Of a stretch of 64,000 nucleotides of DNA, positions 19,770 to 30,069 are shown piece after piece. The position numbers and the translations under genes were made by a program. This DNA comes from Ostrinia nubilalis (Eukaryota > Arthropoda > Insecta > Lepidoptera > Crambidae): the NCBI RefSeq assembly GCF_963855985.1, contig NC_087119.1, forward strand, positions 6,178,001 to 6,242,000. The letters run 5' to 3'. Under the pieces are notes generated by a model that searched no databases, was not told the origin of the DNA, and saw nothing but the letters and a program-made list of their open reading frames with translations. Numbering within the stretch: the first letter of the stretch is position 1; each line of letters starts with the position of its first letter.

Positions 19770-22140
19770 CACAGTGGTCCCGATTTAATAAAACATGGAC
19801 ATTGATGCTAGAGGCACGAAAATTTTTTTGATGGTTACTGCTATGATAACTAATAAGGCAAAAAAATATTACAATCCTACGACGTCTATTTCGTAGTAAA
19901 AAAAATATATACATATTTTTTGTATGGAAGAAATTACGTTTCTGTCAATTTTTCGAAATTCTTTAACGATGTCAAGATGCCGATCACACATGTTATAAAA
20001 CAAGTGATTCTGAGTATTTCATGCGAAGATACTTGTCACTTATCTCTGCGTACTTTTGAGTTATCGAGGGTTGAAAAATCGATTTTTTTATATTAAATAT
20101 TTCCACGAAAAATTGCCAGAATTACAACATTGTGTATAAGGGACACCTTTGATGACACATAACAACGACTCGCACTCGCGCGCGCTCGTATGCATCAACT
20201 TTTACTATAATAAAAAAAATTAAGGGAAATATTTAATACAACGTTGTATGTATAGGTCCGCTGGCCGTCAAAAAGTAGCTTATACGAGAGGTTGCCCAAT
20301 TTACAATATGTCCATCATTGATAACTCACACACATATCATCTCTCTCTGAAGGATAACAAGTTTTTTTTTGTTTCCAGAAGCTTTTGATAGGATGGAAGC
20401 CCATAAATACTCTCTGAAGCGAGAATGAATCTCAAATTGCGATATTACCATTTTGACAAATTACATGATGTAACTAGCGCCAACGTTTATCTTCAGGTAG
20501 ACACAGTTTTATGTTAAAAGATTGTCTACTATTTCACACAGTTCTTCGTTTTGGAACAGTTCTTTGATTATAGGTAGTCGCTAATTTCGTTTTGTTAGAC
20601 TCTTTCAGTTTAGCACATAAAGCGTAAACTAATTCCTCCTCAGAATGATCTAAAAGTGTTAGAGAGCGCCTCTTCTTCTGCAGAAGAAGAATTTTGCTTA
20701 AATCTTCAAAAGGTTTTTTTATTTATACTAAAAGTCGATGGTTGCACATCTACTTCCGCAATCTCATCAACTGGAGCGTCTTCCTCAGTATTAACGTTGT
20801 CTATGCGTTGTGTTAACTCGGTAAAAAACATTGTTTAAATCTATATTTTTACAATTCGGCCAGACAATTTCAGGGTCTAGCCAATGCGAATTCTGGTGCA
20901 AAAATGTCTTTTGGGCTCTGCTGGAAGCAGACCATATCTTCTTTGATATATTTCTTGTAAAATTACGACTTAATGATTTGATAATTACTCAAATCTTCGG
21001 AAGACAATTCAATGCCAATACGTTCGTCATTTTAGTCTGAAATGGTCTGGCCGAAATGTAAAAATATAGATTTAAAAAATGTTTTTTACCGAGTTAACAC
21101 AACGCATAGACAACGTTAACACCGAGGAAGACGCTCCAGTTGATGAGACTGCGGAAGTAGATGTGCAACCATCGACTTCTGGTATAAATAAAAAACCTTT
21201 TGAAGATTTATGCAAAATTCTTCTTCTGCAGAAGAAGAGGCGCTCTCTAACACTTTTAGATTATTCTGAGGAGAAATTAGTTTACGCTTTATGTGCTAAA
21301 CTGAAAGAGTCTAACAAAACGAAATTAGCGACTACCTATAATCAAAGAACTGTTCCAAAACGAAAAACAGTGTGAAATAGTAGACAATCTTTTAACTTAA
21401 AACTGTGTCTACCTGAAGATAAACGTTAGCGCTAGTTACATCATGTAATTTGTCAATATGGCAATATCGCAATTTGAGATTCATTCTCCCTTCAGAGAGT
21501 ATTTATGAGCTTCCATCCTATCAAAAGCTTCTGGAAACAAAAAAAACTTGTTATCCTTCAGACAGAGATGATATTTGTGTGAGTTATCAATGATGGACAT
21601 ATTGTAAATTGGGCAACCTCTCGTATAAGCTACTTTTTGACGGCCAGCGGACCTATACATACAACGTTGTATTAAGTATTTCCCTTAATTTTTTTTTATT
21701 TTAGTAAAAGTTGATGCATACGAGCGCGCGCGAGTGCGAGTCGTTGTTATGTGTCATCAAAGGTGTCCCTTATACACCATATTGTAATTCTGGCAATTTT
21801 TCGTGGAAATATTTAATATAAAAAAATCGATTTTTCAACCCTCGATAACTCAAAAGTACGCAGAGATAAGTGACAAGTATCTTCGCATGAAATACTCAGA
21901 ATCACTTGTTTTATAAGATGTGTGATCGGCATCTTGACATCGTTAAAGAATTTCGAAAAATTGACAGAAACGTAATTTCTTCCATACAAAAAATATGTAT
22001 ATATTTTTTTTTACTACGAAATAGACGTCGTAGGATTGTAATATTTTTTTGCCTTATTAGTTATCATAGCAGTAATCATCAAAAAAAATTTCGTGCTTCT
22101 AGCATCAATGTCCATGTTTTATTAAATCGGGACCACCGTG
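19770..22140. mobile_element. Transib-type foldback transposon
   Basis: Two arms of about 1095 bp (19770-20864 and 21046-22140) are nearly perfect reverse complements around a 181-bp spacer. The element starts CACAGTGGTCCCGATTTAAT and ends with the inverse of CACGGTGGTCCCGATTTAAT. It is flanked by CGGCG on both sides (19765-19769 and 22141-22145). A CACARTG-like terminal heptamer with a 5-bp CG-rich target duplication of CGGCG type is characteristic of Transib elements, relatives of RAG1. It is non-autonomous: only a short N-terminal-like ORF is left. Confidence 0.8.
21079..21375 (+). pseudogene. Transposase-like remnant ORF, 98 residues
   Basis: The frame opens MFFTELTQRIDN, passes an acidic linker and STSGINKKPFEDLCK, then basic KKRRSLTLL and SEEKLVYALCAKLK. 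The PFEDL...KKRR...EEKL pattern resembles the N-terminal region of DDE transposases. With the Transib termini, I infer a truncated Transib transposase. The mirror copy on the minus strand of the left arm has one extra A in an A-run and is frameshifted there. No catalytic residues are present. Not a host gene as far as I can judge. Confidence 0.4.
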
Positions 22141-22147
22141 CGGCGCG

Positions 22148-22310
22148 TCAACGTTAAAAATATAATCAAAGACATAGAAAAAAACAAATTGAAAACAGTA
22201 AAATAATAAAAATACCGGCCAAGTGTAAGTTGGACTCGCGCACCCAGGGTTCCGTACAAACCTGTAGGTATATAGCTTTGATTTTGTTACAGTTTAAAGG
22301 TATTATCATC
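22148..22310. mobile_element. Retroelement fragment
   Basis: CCGGCCAAGTGTAAGTTGGA followed by CTCGCGCACCCAGGGTTCCG is a segment very widespread in lepidopteran genomes. An (ATC)n microsatellite follows at about 22305-22322. Confidence 0.5.
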
Positions 22311-22319
22311 ATCATCATC

Positions 22320-22535
22320 ATCTCAGCCATAGGACATCCACTGCTGAATATAGGCCGAACCCAATGCTTTCCATGTTGCCCGGTTGATAGCGGCCTGCGT
22401 CCAGCGCCTTCCTGCTACCTTTATGATGTCGTCGGTCCACCTTGTGGGTCGACATCTCACGCTGGGTTTTCCGGTACGCTTATTTACTGTGTTGAAATGA
22501 TATGAAGTTACTTTTACTTGTAAAACTAAAGCCAA
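22320..22535 (-). pseudogene. Non-LTR reverse transcriptase C-terminus, remnant
   Basis: The minus strand encodes RWTDDIIKVAGRRWTQAAIN, then RATWKALGSAYIQQW, the conserved C-terminal tail of ORF2 of lepidopteran endonuclease/reverse-transcriptase elements. It is 5' truncated; only this tail and 3' sequence remain. Confidence 0.7.
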
Positions 22536-22639
22536 ATTAATGCAAAATCAGTCGTAGCTTTTGGGATACTAATGGCTGTACCCGTGTCCACGTGGGACAG
22601 TTTCTACTATTGATTACTTTTAAAGAGGTCATTAATAAT

Positions 22640-22775
22640 ATCGGAAAACCCAACTACGCAACTCGTGTGGATGTCAAGGTTCTATGTACGAGTGCGAGCA
22701 AAAAGGGATGAAACATATCAATCTCTATTTACTTGAAGGGGATAGAAATAACATCGATGGATCTGATACATAGAG
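22640..22775 (-). repeat. Array unit, inverted partial copy
   Basis: Read on the minus strand: GATGTTATTTCTATCCCCTT with CAAG (block A), GTTTCATCCC (B), CTCGCACTCGTACATAG (C) and CACGAGTTGCGTAGTTGGG (decayed E). It is the only clearly inverted unit found. Confidence 0.5.
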
Positions 22776-23012
22776 AACGATAACTACCTATATACTGCTA
22801 GGTGCGCTTCCTCCTTTCCACTTGTTGCTATCCATATGTTTTATCTCACATACCAGGAGTATGTTATGTTATGTGTGTTATTCATATACATCCCTTTTGG
22901 TAACTATTTCACTATAGTAAATTTTAAATACATAGGGTTAAGGGCTAAATTTAATCACCAGAATTCCGTAATTTTCCTGAAAGTTATGGGGAATTTCATC
23001 GCTTTGCAGTGG
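22776..23012. other. Intergenic DNA and upstream flank of tRNA-like copy 2
   Basis: The last 45 bp (GAAAGTTATGGGGAATTTCA and TCGCTTTGCAGTGG) match the flank of tRNA-like copy 1 at about 17445-17490. Confidence 0.4.
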
Positions 23013-23085
23013 GGCCCGTTGGTTTAAGGGATAGAGCGCCAGCATGTACTTGCTGGAGTTAGAGGTTCGAGTCCTCTACGGGACC
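23013..23085 (+). tRNA. tRNA-like sequence with 8-nt anticodon loop, copy 2
   Basis: Acceptor GGCCCGT pairs with ACGGGAC (one mismatch). D stem GTTT/GAGC is weak. The anticodon stem CCAGC/GCTGG is perfect, and the T arm AGAGG-TTCGAGT-CCTCT is perfect with a B box. The anticodon loop ATGTACTT again has 8 nt. Stem substitutions relative to copy 1 (TCAGC/GTTGA versus CCAGC/GCTGG, and the last T-stem pairs) mostly keep pairing. It is followed by a hairpin and a T-run. Confidence 0.6.
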
Positions 23086-23093
23086 CCCCAGGC

Positions 23094-23124
23094 AGGAGTA
23101 TGGTGGTTTGATACTCCTCCTTTT
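23094..23124 (+). ncRNA. Hairpin and T-run downstream of tRNA-like, copy 2
   Basis: AGGAGTAT and ATACTCCT form an 8-bp stem with a 9-nt loop, then CCTTTT. It has the same loop size and position as copy 1 (17331-17366) with different but paired bases, which is covariation evidence from two copies. Confidence 0.55.
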
Positions 23125-24030
23125 GGCGTATTTTGTTAATTAAAAAATATGATAATATAAGAAAATCTTTATTTGACAAAACATAACAATACAATGGACA
23201 AAAATAATAAAATAAAACTACAAATATAGTTTTTTTATGCCAGAAAGGCGCCCGCCCGCTCAGTATTCATCGAGACACGCGTGACATTTTTTTTTACGTT
23301 GACTTTACACGTTACGTTTGCTCATCAAATTATGCATAATATTGTTCAGTCGTTTAGTGTTCCAAATAAATAAATAGAGCTTTTTATTACTGTGCTTGTT
23401 TTTCAAAGAAATAAATTTAACCATTTCAATTTAATTCAAATGATCAACAATGTAATTGAGAAAGTAAATACATTTTTCCACGCTTAACGTATGCTAATAA
23501 TGGTTTAAAATTAACTCAAGGGGATTAACAAAACATAGCATGTAAGCTATGTGTTGGATCTCTCTCATTTCACGTTTGGTAGCAGACTGTACCTATCCAT
23601 TAGCAGACTGCAATCAAACGCCCTTTGAGTTCAGAATTTTCGAAGTTCAATCTGTGAGCACATTATTAGGTACTTTAACCAAAATAGCAAAAGTGCCGAA
23701 GACTAAAAAAAATTGGTTTAAAATTTAAATTCTACCTGGTTAGCCTATTCTAAGTCCATAAGAGAATAATGCTATAAATAGTGTACCTTGCTGAAAGCTA
23801 ATCTTTACTTATTTTTCAAGACATTTTCCTATGTTAAAAACCCGATGTTTAACAACATTCCTCATACCTAAAATGTATATTCGTATTTCAAGTTCATCAA
23901 TATTAGTCACATAAAAGTTTAACAGAGCCGGAGCCTATTGAATAAAAAAAAAACATTACAAGTATGAATTGTAGCTTATCCCTTAAACTACTTTCCGGAA
24001 TATTTATCATTGTAGTCTATCCCTGTGACT
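23125..24030. other. AT-rich intergenic DNA, no gene seen
   Basis: No element or coding frame recognised. Confidence 0.45.
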
Positions 24031-24034
24031 ACTT

Positions 24035-24300
24035 TCCAGAATATACTACGTTAACGTAACGTACGTATCTATTGACCTGATTTCTATCCCTCTCGGACCT
24101 AACAAAGATACTATGTTCCATCTCTTTTTACATGCTGCACTCACCCCACTGCCAGTTTTCACTTGTAAATCTACAAATTACATAGGTAGGTAGTTGCAGT
24201 TTCCAAAACCTCTACGTGACTCATGGTATCCTGGTATATTTGATGCAGAACTGCATTATGCATAATGCAATGCAATTGCATTTGCATGTCGTGCATTTTA
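24035..24300 (+). repeat. Array unit, 24.1 kb copy
   Basis: TACTACGTTAACGTAACGTA leads into block A TTTCTATCCCTCTCGGACC (24081-24099), B TATGTTCCATCTC, C GCACTCACCCCACTGCC and E GACTCATGGTATCCTGGTAT (24219-24238). The tail 24243-24295 is a run of TGCA palindromes (GCATAATGCAATGCAATTGC and ATTTGCATG). Confidence 0.65.
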
Positions 24301-24430
24301 AAATAAAACTTAACGAAAAAGAAAATAACGCTAAGATTATTTTTCTTAATAAATACAATTTTATTTTGAATTGAAGCAAAAGTAAAGCTATTACTATGCA
24401 AAAATCCCAAATGCTATTAGACTGATGTAT

Positions 24431-24623
24431 ATGACTTTGTTGCTTTGTTGAATGAACCTTTATGTTTTTTAATATTGAAATTTCCTGTACGTAATAATGT
24501 GGCTAATTAATGTTCTATTACTTATATTCCTTTTGATCCCTCTCAATTACTTTTATTCGCTCCTTTTTAAATTCTTATTTTTATTTTTTTAAATAGTTTC
24601 ATTCAACAAAGCAACTAAGTCAT
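24431..24623. repeat. Short inverted repeat
   Basis: ATGACTTTGTTGCTTTGTTG plus AATGA at the left mirrors TCATTCAACAAAGCAACTAA plus GTCAT at the right, with one mismatch over about 24 bp. Probably a small MITE. Confidence 0.6.
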
Positions 24624-24629
24624 TTACAT

Positions 24630-25155
24630 CGCTCATCGTAAAAAAAGTCCACGCTCCATTTTTGTTGCGGGAATTACCGCCGCTTGCCGCGCTTACAGTA
24701 AACACACACAATAAATGCCAATGCCTCATGAAAATGTAATAAATGCCTCTTTTAAAACCGTGTATGTAGTTCATTTCAAGATCGGAATCATCAGAATTTA
24801 TGATTTATTTTTAAAGTGGATGTGTCATGTCGCAATTTTAATTTGCTGAGTGGGCGCATGTTCAGCATATTTTTAAGATAATTAATTATGTCTACTTTTG
24901 TTTTGTCCGTCACATTGATAAGCTGAATAAACGTTTTCATATTCCTATTCTAGTTGCTATCTAGAGAAGTATCATGAAACTGAAAGGCACTGTGCAAACA
25001 ACTACATTCTCTAATAAAATGTAATGCTAGGAAAATTAAAATAATTCTCATGGATAAAATAAACAAAAGCCTCGCGATATTATTGTGGTGCATAGCCTAC
25101 TCGATTCCTATCACCTGTCAGCTTTCCTTCTTTTGTTTTTTGTTTTTTTTTCTGG
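24630..25155. other. AT-rich intergenic DNA, no gene seen
   Basis: Nothing recognised. Confidence 0.4.
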
Positions 25156-25400
25156 GCTGGCAGTGCCGGCAGACAGTGGTCACTGAGTTTGTTGCGGCGC
25201 TTCTTCTCAGCACTTGCCAATTAATGTTGGTCTCGAAGCGCTGATAGAGCAAATGAGACATGTGAGGGCTCCTTAAGAGCTAAGCTTTAAAGTTCTTTTT
25301 TATTAGTATTTATTTTTTTATTTATTTTATTATATGACGATTTGTAAGCACAATTTTTAATAGTCCATGCAAATAAAGGAATTTTGACTTTGATGACATA
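25156..25400 (+). mobile_element. Non-LTR retrotransposon 3' end with TTGACT tail
   Basis: CACTGAGTTTGTTGCGGCGC, then TTCTTCTCAGCACTTGCCA, GGCTCCTTAAGAGC, GACGATTTGTAAG and a terminal TTTGACTTTGA. Further copies are at 35465-35572 and 62628-62812, and a reverse scrap at about 49200-49240. Non-coding 3' end of a lepidopteran LINE. Confidence 0.65.
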
Positions 25401-25589
25401 CACAGATTATTATTTTTATTTTACCCTCTCAGTTGTAGTTAGCAACATTTACTTGACTACTGGTTTAATTTAAGCTGTACATAATAATATTGTCCGCCCC
25501 TATAGTTTAACATAGGCCGTGGTATCACGATAACATTTATAGTAAGTTCAGAAACTTTATCGCCAACCCCTCAATAGTTTTTGCATTGA

Positions 25590-25930
25590 AGTCTACGATT
25601 TTGCCTTCCCTCTCAACCATGTTTCACCCCGTTCACAACTTTCAGTATAGGTACTACGTTTCCATAACGTTTGTGTGTACTGACTGACCTGATTTCGGTC
25701 TCTCTTACACCTATCAAAAACGCTATGTTTCGTCTCTTTTAAATGCAGCTCTCACTCCACTACCCCTTCCATAGGTTTCCTACATGTAGAAGTACACAGG
25801 TAGTTTCAGATCCCCGCCAGTCTCTTCATGAGTCCTGGTAGCCTGGTGCATCGGATGCAGAAGTGCATTTTTGCATCCAATCCCCGAAGTGCACTGCAAT
25901 TGCACTTGCACTTGCATCAAGATCAAATTC
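25590..25930 (+). repeat. Array unit, 25.7 kb copy
   Basis: A partial A at 25605-25620 (TGCCTTCCCTCTCAACC) precedes a full unit. A is GACCTGATTTCGGTCTCTCT (about 25686-25705), B is TATGTTTCGTCTCTT, C is CACTCCACTACCCCTTCC, and E is TCATGAGTCCTGGTAGCCTG then GTGC (about 25826-25849). The tail is TGCA-rich: GGATGCA pairs with TGCATCC, and AAGTGCA with TGCACTT. Confidence 0.65.
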
Positions 25931-26535
25931 TTTTGATTCCTTTCAAATTAAAAAAAAATGTTACACTAGCGATTGGTATTTCAGTTTAAAAAAAATATGT
26001 AATGTGTAATTCAGATTTTTTATCATGATAAATTTTGTACAGTAAAAGGCATGTTAAAATAAGAAAGATTGATGCTTGATTACAAATAAAATAGAATAGA
26101 TCTTGAATTTTTACCCACAAAATTAAAAGGAAATGTAAATAACGTTGCCAGGAATAATAATATTAGGTAATAATACCTGTATTAGAATACTAATATAGTA
26201 TTAACTTCAAGACCTTATAACAATAAAATGGTCAAACTTTTAAAATCCGTAAAACTAGTAGCAATTGTAGGGGTGAATTTTCCTGAAAAATTATTTGAAA
26301 ATGTTACCATGTCATACTTATTTCTGTATTAAAAAATAAGTAATAAAAAATAATTTGGTTTAAATTACGTCTTAGGTCTAGCTTTAAAATTATGATGAAC
26401 AAACTACAAGTACCAAGAGTCTCAAATTTTGCATGGAGGTTCCTTTTAGAATATAGGTGCTCACTAAGATGGGCCCGTACAACGACGTGTTTTGTCCAAG
26501 TGTCCGCGTGTGTCGGCACAGTATACTTTTTAGCT
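25931..26535. other. AT-rich intergenic DNA, no gene seen
   Basis: No gene or recognised element. Confidence 0.4.
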
Positions 26536-26539
26536 TATA

Positions 26540-26745
26540 CAGCGTTCCATTGACCTGGTTTCCATCCCTTTCAGTTGCATAGCGATTTCAATGTTACGTT
26601 GCATTAGGGGGTGAGGGGGGCACCCCACACCTCGGACTCTCATAGCTAGAATGACTACATAGCTAGGTTAGTGCTTCGCGTCGGCTAATACCCGCTCACG
26701 TTTATGCCAGCCTGGTACCACGGGTTCAAGGCGGCAGATATTTAT
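26540..26745 (+). repeat. Array unit, 26.6 kb copy
   Basis: A is TGACCTGGTTTCCATCCCTT plus TCAG (26550-26573), C is GGCACCCCACACCTCGG, and E is CACGTTTATGCCAGCCTGGT then ACC (26697-26719). Confidence 0.65.
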
Positions 26746-27324
26746 ACAGCATTTACGTCTTTTGACCAAGGAACTGGACCTTTGATTAAATGGAACTAAA
26801 AACTTAAACAAACGTGAAATCTCTGTTTATTGCTTAGTTCTCTGATAATTTTATTTTTGGATACGAAAAATCAGAGATCAAATATCATTAATTTAATATA
26901 ATAATAATTCTTAATAGCTATGAAATAGAAGACTTTCCTCATTGTTAATTACATTTTAATCCGAAATATTTGTACGAATTCAAGAAATCATAAAAGTTTT
27001 TATCATCTTCTAATATAGGTATGTAGTTTTAAATTACATCCGTTTTTGTAAATCTTCAATTTGTTTATAATTTACCTACACATAAAAATATTCATGATAT
27101 TCGTAAAATTTTCCTTTATTCATGAAAGAAAGAAATTGTCGTTCATTTAAAAGGCAACTTCTTAGTACGAGGGAAACCTCAGAACTTATTTTTTAGTCAT
27201 GAGTTTTTCTTGCAGTAACAGGTTTTTAATTGCGTTTGTATCTTTGAAATCGTAGATTCTCATGTTTTATGAAGTGTGCTGCGACCACGTGACATTGTTT
27301 TGTAAAAACTGACCTGATGTAGGG
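26746..27324. other. AT-rich intergenic DNA, no gene seen
   Basis: Only a CACGTG E-box (about 27286) stands out, close to the next unit. Confidence 0.4.
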
Positions 27325-27545
27325 ACTTTGCTGACCTGATATCCATCCCTTTCAGTCGCATAAAGATTTCAGTAGTGCGTTGCACCAATGTCCCTGTACC
27401 CCGCGCGATCACACATACTTGTAACTAGAATTACATAGGTGTAGTGTTCCACATCGGGGCAGTAACAACTTCTCATGTTTCTGGACGCCTGGTACCTTGG
27501 GTCTAAAGCGGCAGTTATTTATGTGGCAGTCGAGCCTTACACCGT
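27325..27545 (+). repeat. Array unit, 27.4 kb copy
   Basis: A is TGACCTGATATCCATCCCTT plus TCAGTCGCATA (27330-27360), nearly the consensus. C is CCCTGTACCCCGCGCG and E is CATGTTTCTGGACGCCTGGT plus ACC (about 27473-27495). It pairs closely with the 26.6 kb unit, including GGTCTAAAGCGGCAG against GTTCAAGGCGGCAG after E. Confidence 0.65.
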
Positions 27546-27692
27546 TTACTGAGCAAAAAGCAAAACTTATTAGGAAGTTGGAATTAAACATTTAACTTAA
27601 TGAAAAAATATTTAAATGTATGTGTAAAGCGTTGGTTTTATTAACTGTAAAAAAGTACATAGTATAATGAAGATGAACAGTATTTTATATGT

Positions 27693-27890
27693 AGACTAGC
27701 GGCTGCCCCGCGACTTTGTACGCGTGGATCCCGTTTTACCCCTTTAGGGTTGGAGTTTCGTAAAATTCTTTCTTAGCGGATGCCTACGTCATAACTGCAT
27801 GCCAAATTTCAGCCCGATCCGTCCAGTGGTTTGGGCTGGGCGTTGATAGATCACTATGTCAGTCACCTCTGAGTTTTATTTAGATAGGTA
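27693..27890 (-). mobile_element. Non-LTR retrotransposon 3' end (reverse)
   Basis: Reverse complement of the element at 49733-49932. It shares GACTAGCGGC, CGTGGATCCCGTTTTACCCC, AGCCCGATCCGTCCAGTGGT and AGATCACTATGTCAGTCA. 3' end only. Confidence 0.7.
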
Positions 27891-28404
27891 TTCATACTAA
27901 TTTGGACATAATATGTATATCAAAACTTAAACCCCACTTATTTTTTTTTATTTTAATGTAGAATAAGGCAGGTATTTACCACAATAGCACCTGATGTTAA
28001 GTGCTGTCTAGGATGGTACAAATCTATTAACAAACAGTAGAACCATTTACGTTATATTTATTGGACGTGTAGTATGGAACTGTAGAATCAATAACTCTTC
28101 TCTTGATAGGTATCTCCTGTCCAAATCCTTAAAAACTTCATACTGACCTGAACTTATAAACATTGTTATCGATAACTTTCATAGCAATGACTGAAGATCA
28201 AATGAAGTATGGTTTAGAAATAGCACACTACTCAGACGCCCACATGTTGAGAGTTACCTATGTCTGTAAATTGTTTTGTTTACTTACTTTAATAAATTAA
28301 GGATCAATAAGGCTTCTAACCCACTACCTTGACCGAGTTATACTAGGTTGTTTCGATGCTTGACCTCGTGGCAGTGTTATTATGTAGCTCCATAAAGCAT
28401 GTAG
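27891..28404. other. Intergenic DNA with a repeat scrap
   Basis: 27960-28025 (GGCAGGTATTTACCACAATA then GCACCTGATGTTAAGTGC) is the repeat fragment also seen at 7815 and 31316. Nothing else is recognised. Confidence 0.4.
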
Positions 28405-28830
28405 CAAGTTCAATGACGTAACCTGCATCCCTCTCAACCATGAATAGAGTTCTACGTTCTATCCTTGTTATATGCGCCAATACCCCTCCGCACCCCTCCC
28501 TAGACCCGGATTTCTACTTCATAGCGAACAAGACACCTCTTCACAATTTATAGTTCCCTGGTGTGGTTACCTCGGATCTTGACCACGTGCCAACTTTCTG
28601 TATTACATAACGCTTATGTAGCTAGTTTGTTGACGTAGCCTCCATCCCTTTCAAGCACGTGAAGGCTTCAACGTTCTATCTCTGTAACCCCTGAAAAGGG
28701 GTCGCGGGGGTATTGCAACAACTATCCCCGCGCACTTCCCTGTTTCACACTACTGTAATACGATGTTTTGATCAACTCCTCACGTGTTATTGGATCCTGG
28801 TGTTGTTCCATTCGAGCTAGGCCTATAAAA
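28405..28830 (+). repeat. Array units, 28.4-28.8 kb (two in tandem)
   Basis: Unit 1: A is CTGCATCCCTCTCAACCATG (about 28424-28443), B is TTCTATCCTTGTT, C is ACCCCTCCGCACCCCTCC, E is CACAATTTATAGTTCCCTGG (about 28543-28562), with CACGTG at 28584. Unit 2 follows about 220 bp later: A is CTCCATCCCTTTCAAGCACG, B is TTCTATCTCTGTA, C is TATCCCCGCGCACTTCCC, E is CACGTGTTATTGGATCCTGG. Confidence 0.7.
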
Positions 28831-29035
28831 CGGAAATGCAGCTAGCTGAATGAAGACATTCGCCAGCAAGTAAACAGAAAACTATTTATTTATTTTGGGC
28901 TGTAATTTAATAACTATTTCTTTAATTGAAGTTTACAGGTCAACCGCTATGGACAAACGTACTAATAGTCTATTAAATTTTAATGGGCTATTTATATTTA
29001 TTTCGGGGTGACAACAAAAAACACCCTAAGGGCTC

Positions 29036-29095
29036 GTTCCCTCGGGAGATCCTGCATTATCCCGCAAAACTTGACTGTCGTGTGTTTGAAATTCG
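29036..29095 (-). repeat. Dispersed repeat P, copy 2
   Basis: Minus-strand match to 1338-1412 (CACACGACAGTCAAGTTTTG, then CGGGATAATGCAGGATC). Confidence 0.4.
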
Positions 29096-29298
29096 AATTA
29101 AAAATTTTAACGGATCGGTTCTTTGTGGGGGATACTGCAAATTAGATGATCATATTTAAACAAGTGCACTATTAAACGTGATCCTGCAAAAAACGGGAAC
29201 CTAATTGCATTTAAGTAATCTTGTATTTTAAATTTTAAAAATAATTAAACAGATCTGTCACAGTCTGTTTTCAGTTTATTCATACTTAACTCTGCTCT

Positions 29299-29468
29299 AA
29301 AGCCTGGTCCGTGAGCACGTAGAATCCCGTCCAATGACCCCAAGCTGCCCATCCTTGTCGCTCGCACGTAATTATATTGCTGTCGCGACTGTGCGACGCG
29401 CGCCCGCAGTGAGTGTGCGAGCGCGACAGCAACATGTTGGATTCTACGTGCTCACGGACCAGGTTTTA
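29299..29468. mobile_element. Foldback MITE
   Basis: Inverted ends GCCTGGTCCGTGAGCACGTA and TACGTGCTCACGGACCAGG. The interior also pairs (TCGCTCGCAC with GTGCGAGCG). About 170 bp. Confidence 0.8.
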
Positions 29469-29569
29469 GCACTTATATCTCTACCCACCTACCTGTTTGT
29501 ATAAACGTAGCGTATGACTTCACATAGCTGTAAATTGTACTACGCATGACATGTCTATGTAACGGCACT

Positions 29570-29755
29570 TTCTCTCGCTATCCATCCCTTTTAGTTCCTG
29601 TACAAACTAGGGTTCGCCCATCTCTCTCAGTTTCAGCGCATTTCGTGCAACGGTTTGGTCTAGACTAATTGTCGCAAGTCATAGTGCCCTGGTACTCTGT
29701 TCAGTTTCAGTACACTTCGGTGCAGCTGCACTGAAGTGGAGGTTCATTTGCACAG
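29570..29755 (+). repeat. Array unit, 29.6 kb copy, with strong hairpin
   Basis: A is GCTATCCATCCCTTTTAGTT (about 29577-29596), B is CCATCTCTCTCAG, and E is CGCAAGTCATAGTGCCCTGG then TAC (about 29674-29696). The tail holds CACTTCGGTG and CACTGAAGTG (29713-29738), which pair over 10 bp with one G-T pair. The 61.3 kb unit has a matching hairpin with a compensated change. Confidence 0.7.
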
Positions 29756-29887
29756 AAACGGAGGTCTCATCAATGTGATACAAAATAATTAATTATTGTA
29801 ACATTTCCTTTAATTACATACATTAGTATTGATCTGTCAACGCCGACGATCAGCGAGAGTCAGCGCGATTCTAAATCCAACCTTACT

Positions 29888-30067
29888 GTGTGCTTACCAT
29901 GAGTTTACGTTAGGTGTGCTCGCTAGCGAATACGTCAAAAAATCTATGAAGATTTTATTTCTTGAAAGTAGCCGCTAGGGGCGCTGCACAATATGTCATA
30001 CATTTAATGTCATTTTTTTACATAGTCGCTAGCGAGCACACCTAACGTAAACTCATGGTAAGCACAC
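29888..30067. mobile_element. Foldback MITE
   Basis: Inverted ends GTGTGCTTACCATGAGTTTA, arms about 42 bp reaching GTGCTCGCTAGCGA. The interior has GCCGCTAGGGGCGCTGC (29971-29987), a weak CTCF-like match. Confidence 0.8.
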
Positions 30068-30069
30068 TG

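Noticed and set aside
20656..20838. 60-codon + frame in the left Transib arm
   Set aside because: It is the reverse-strand shadow of the mirrored transposase-like ORF.
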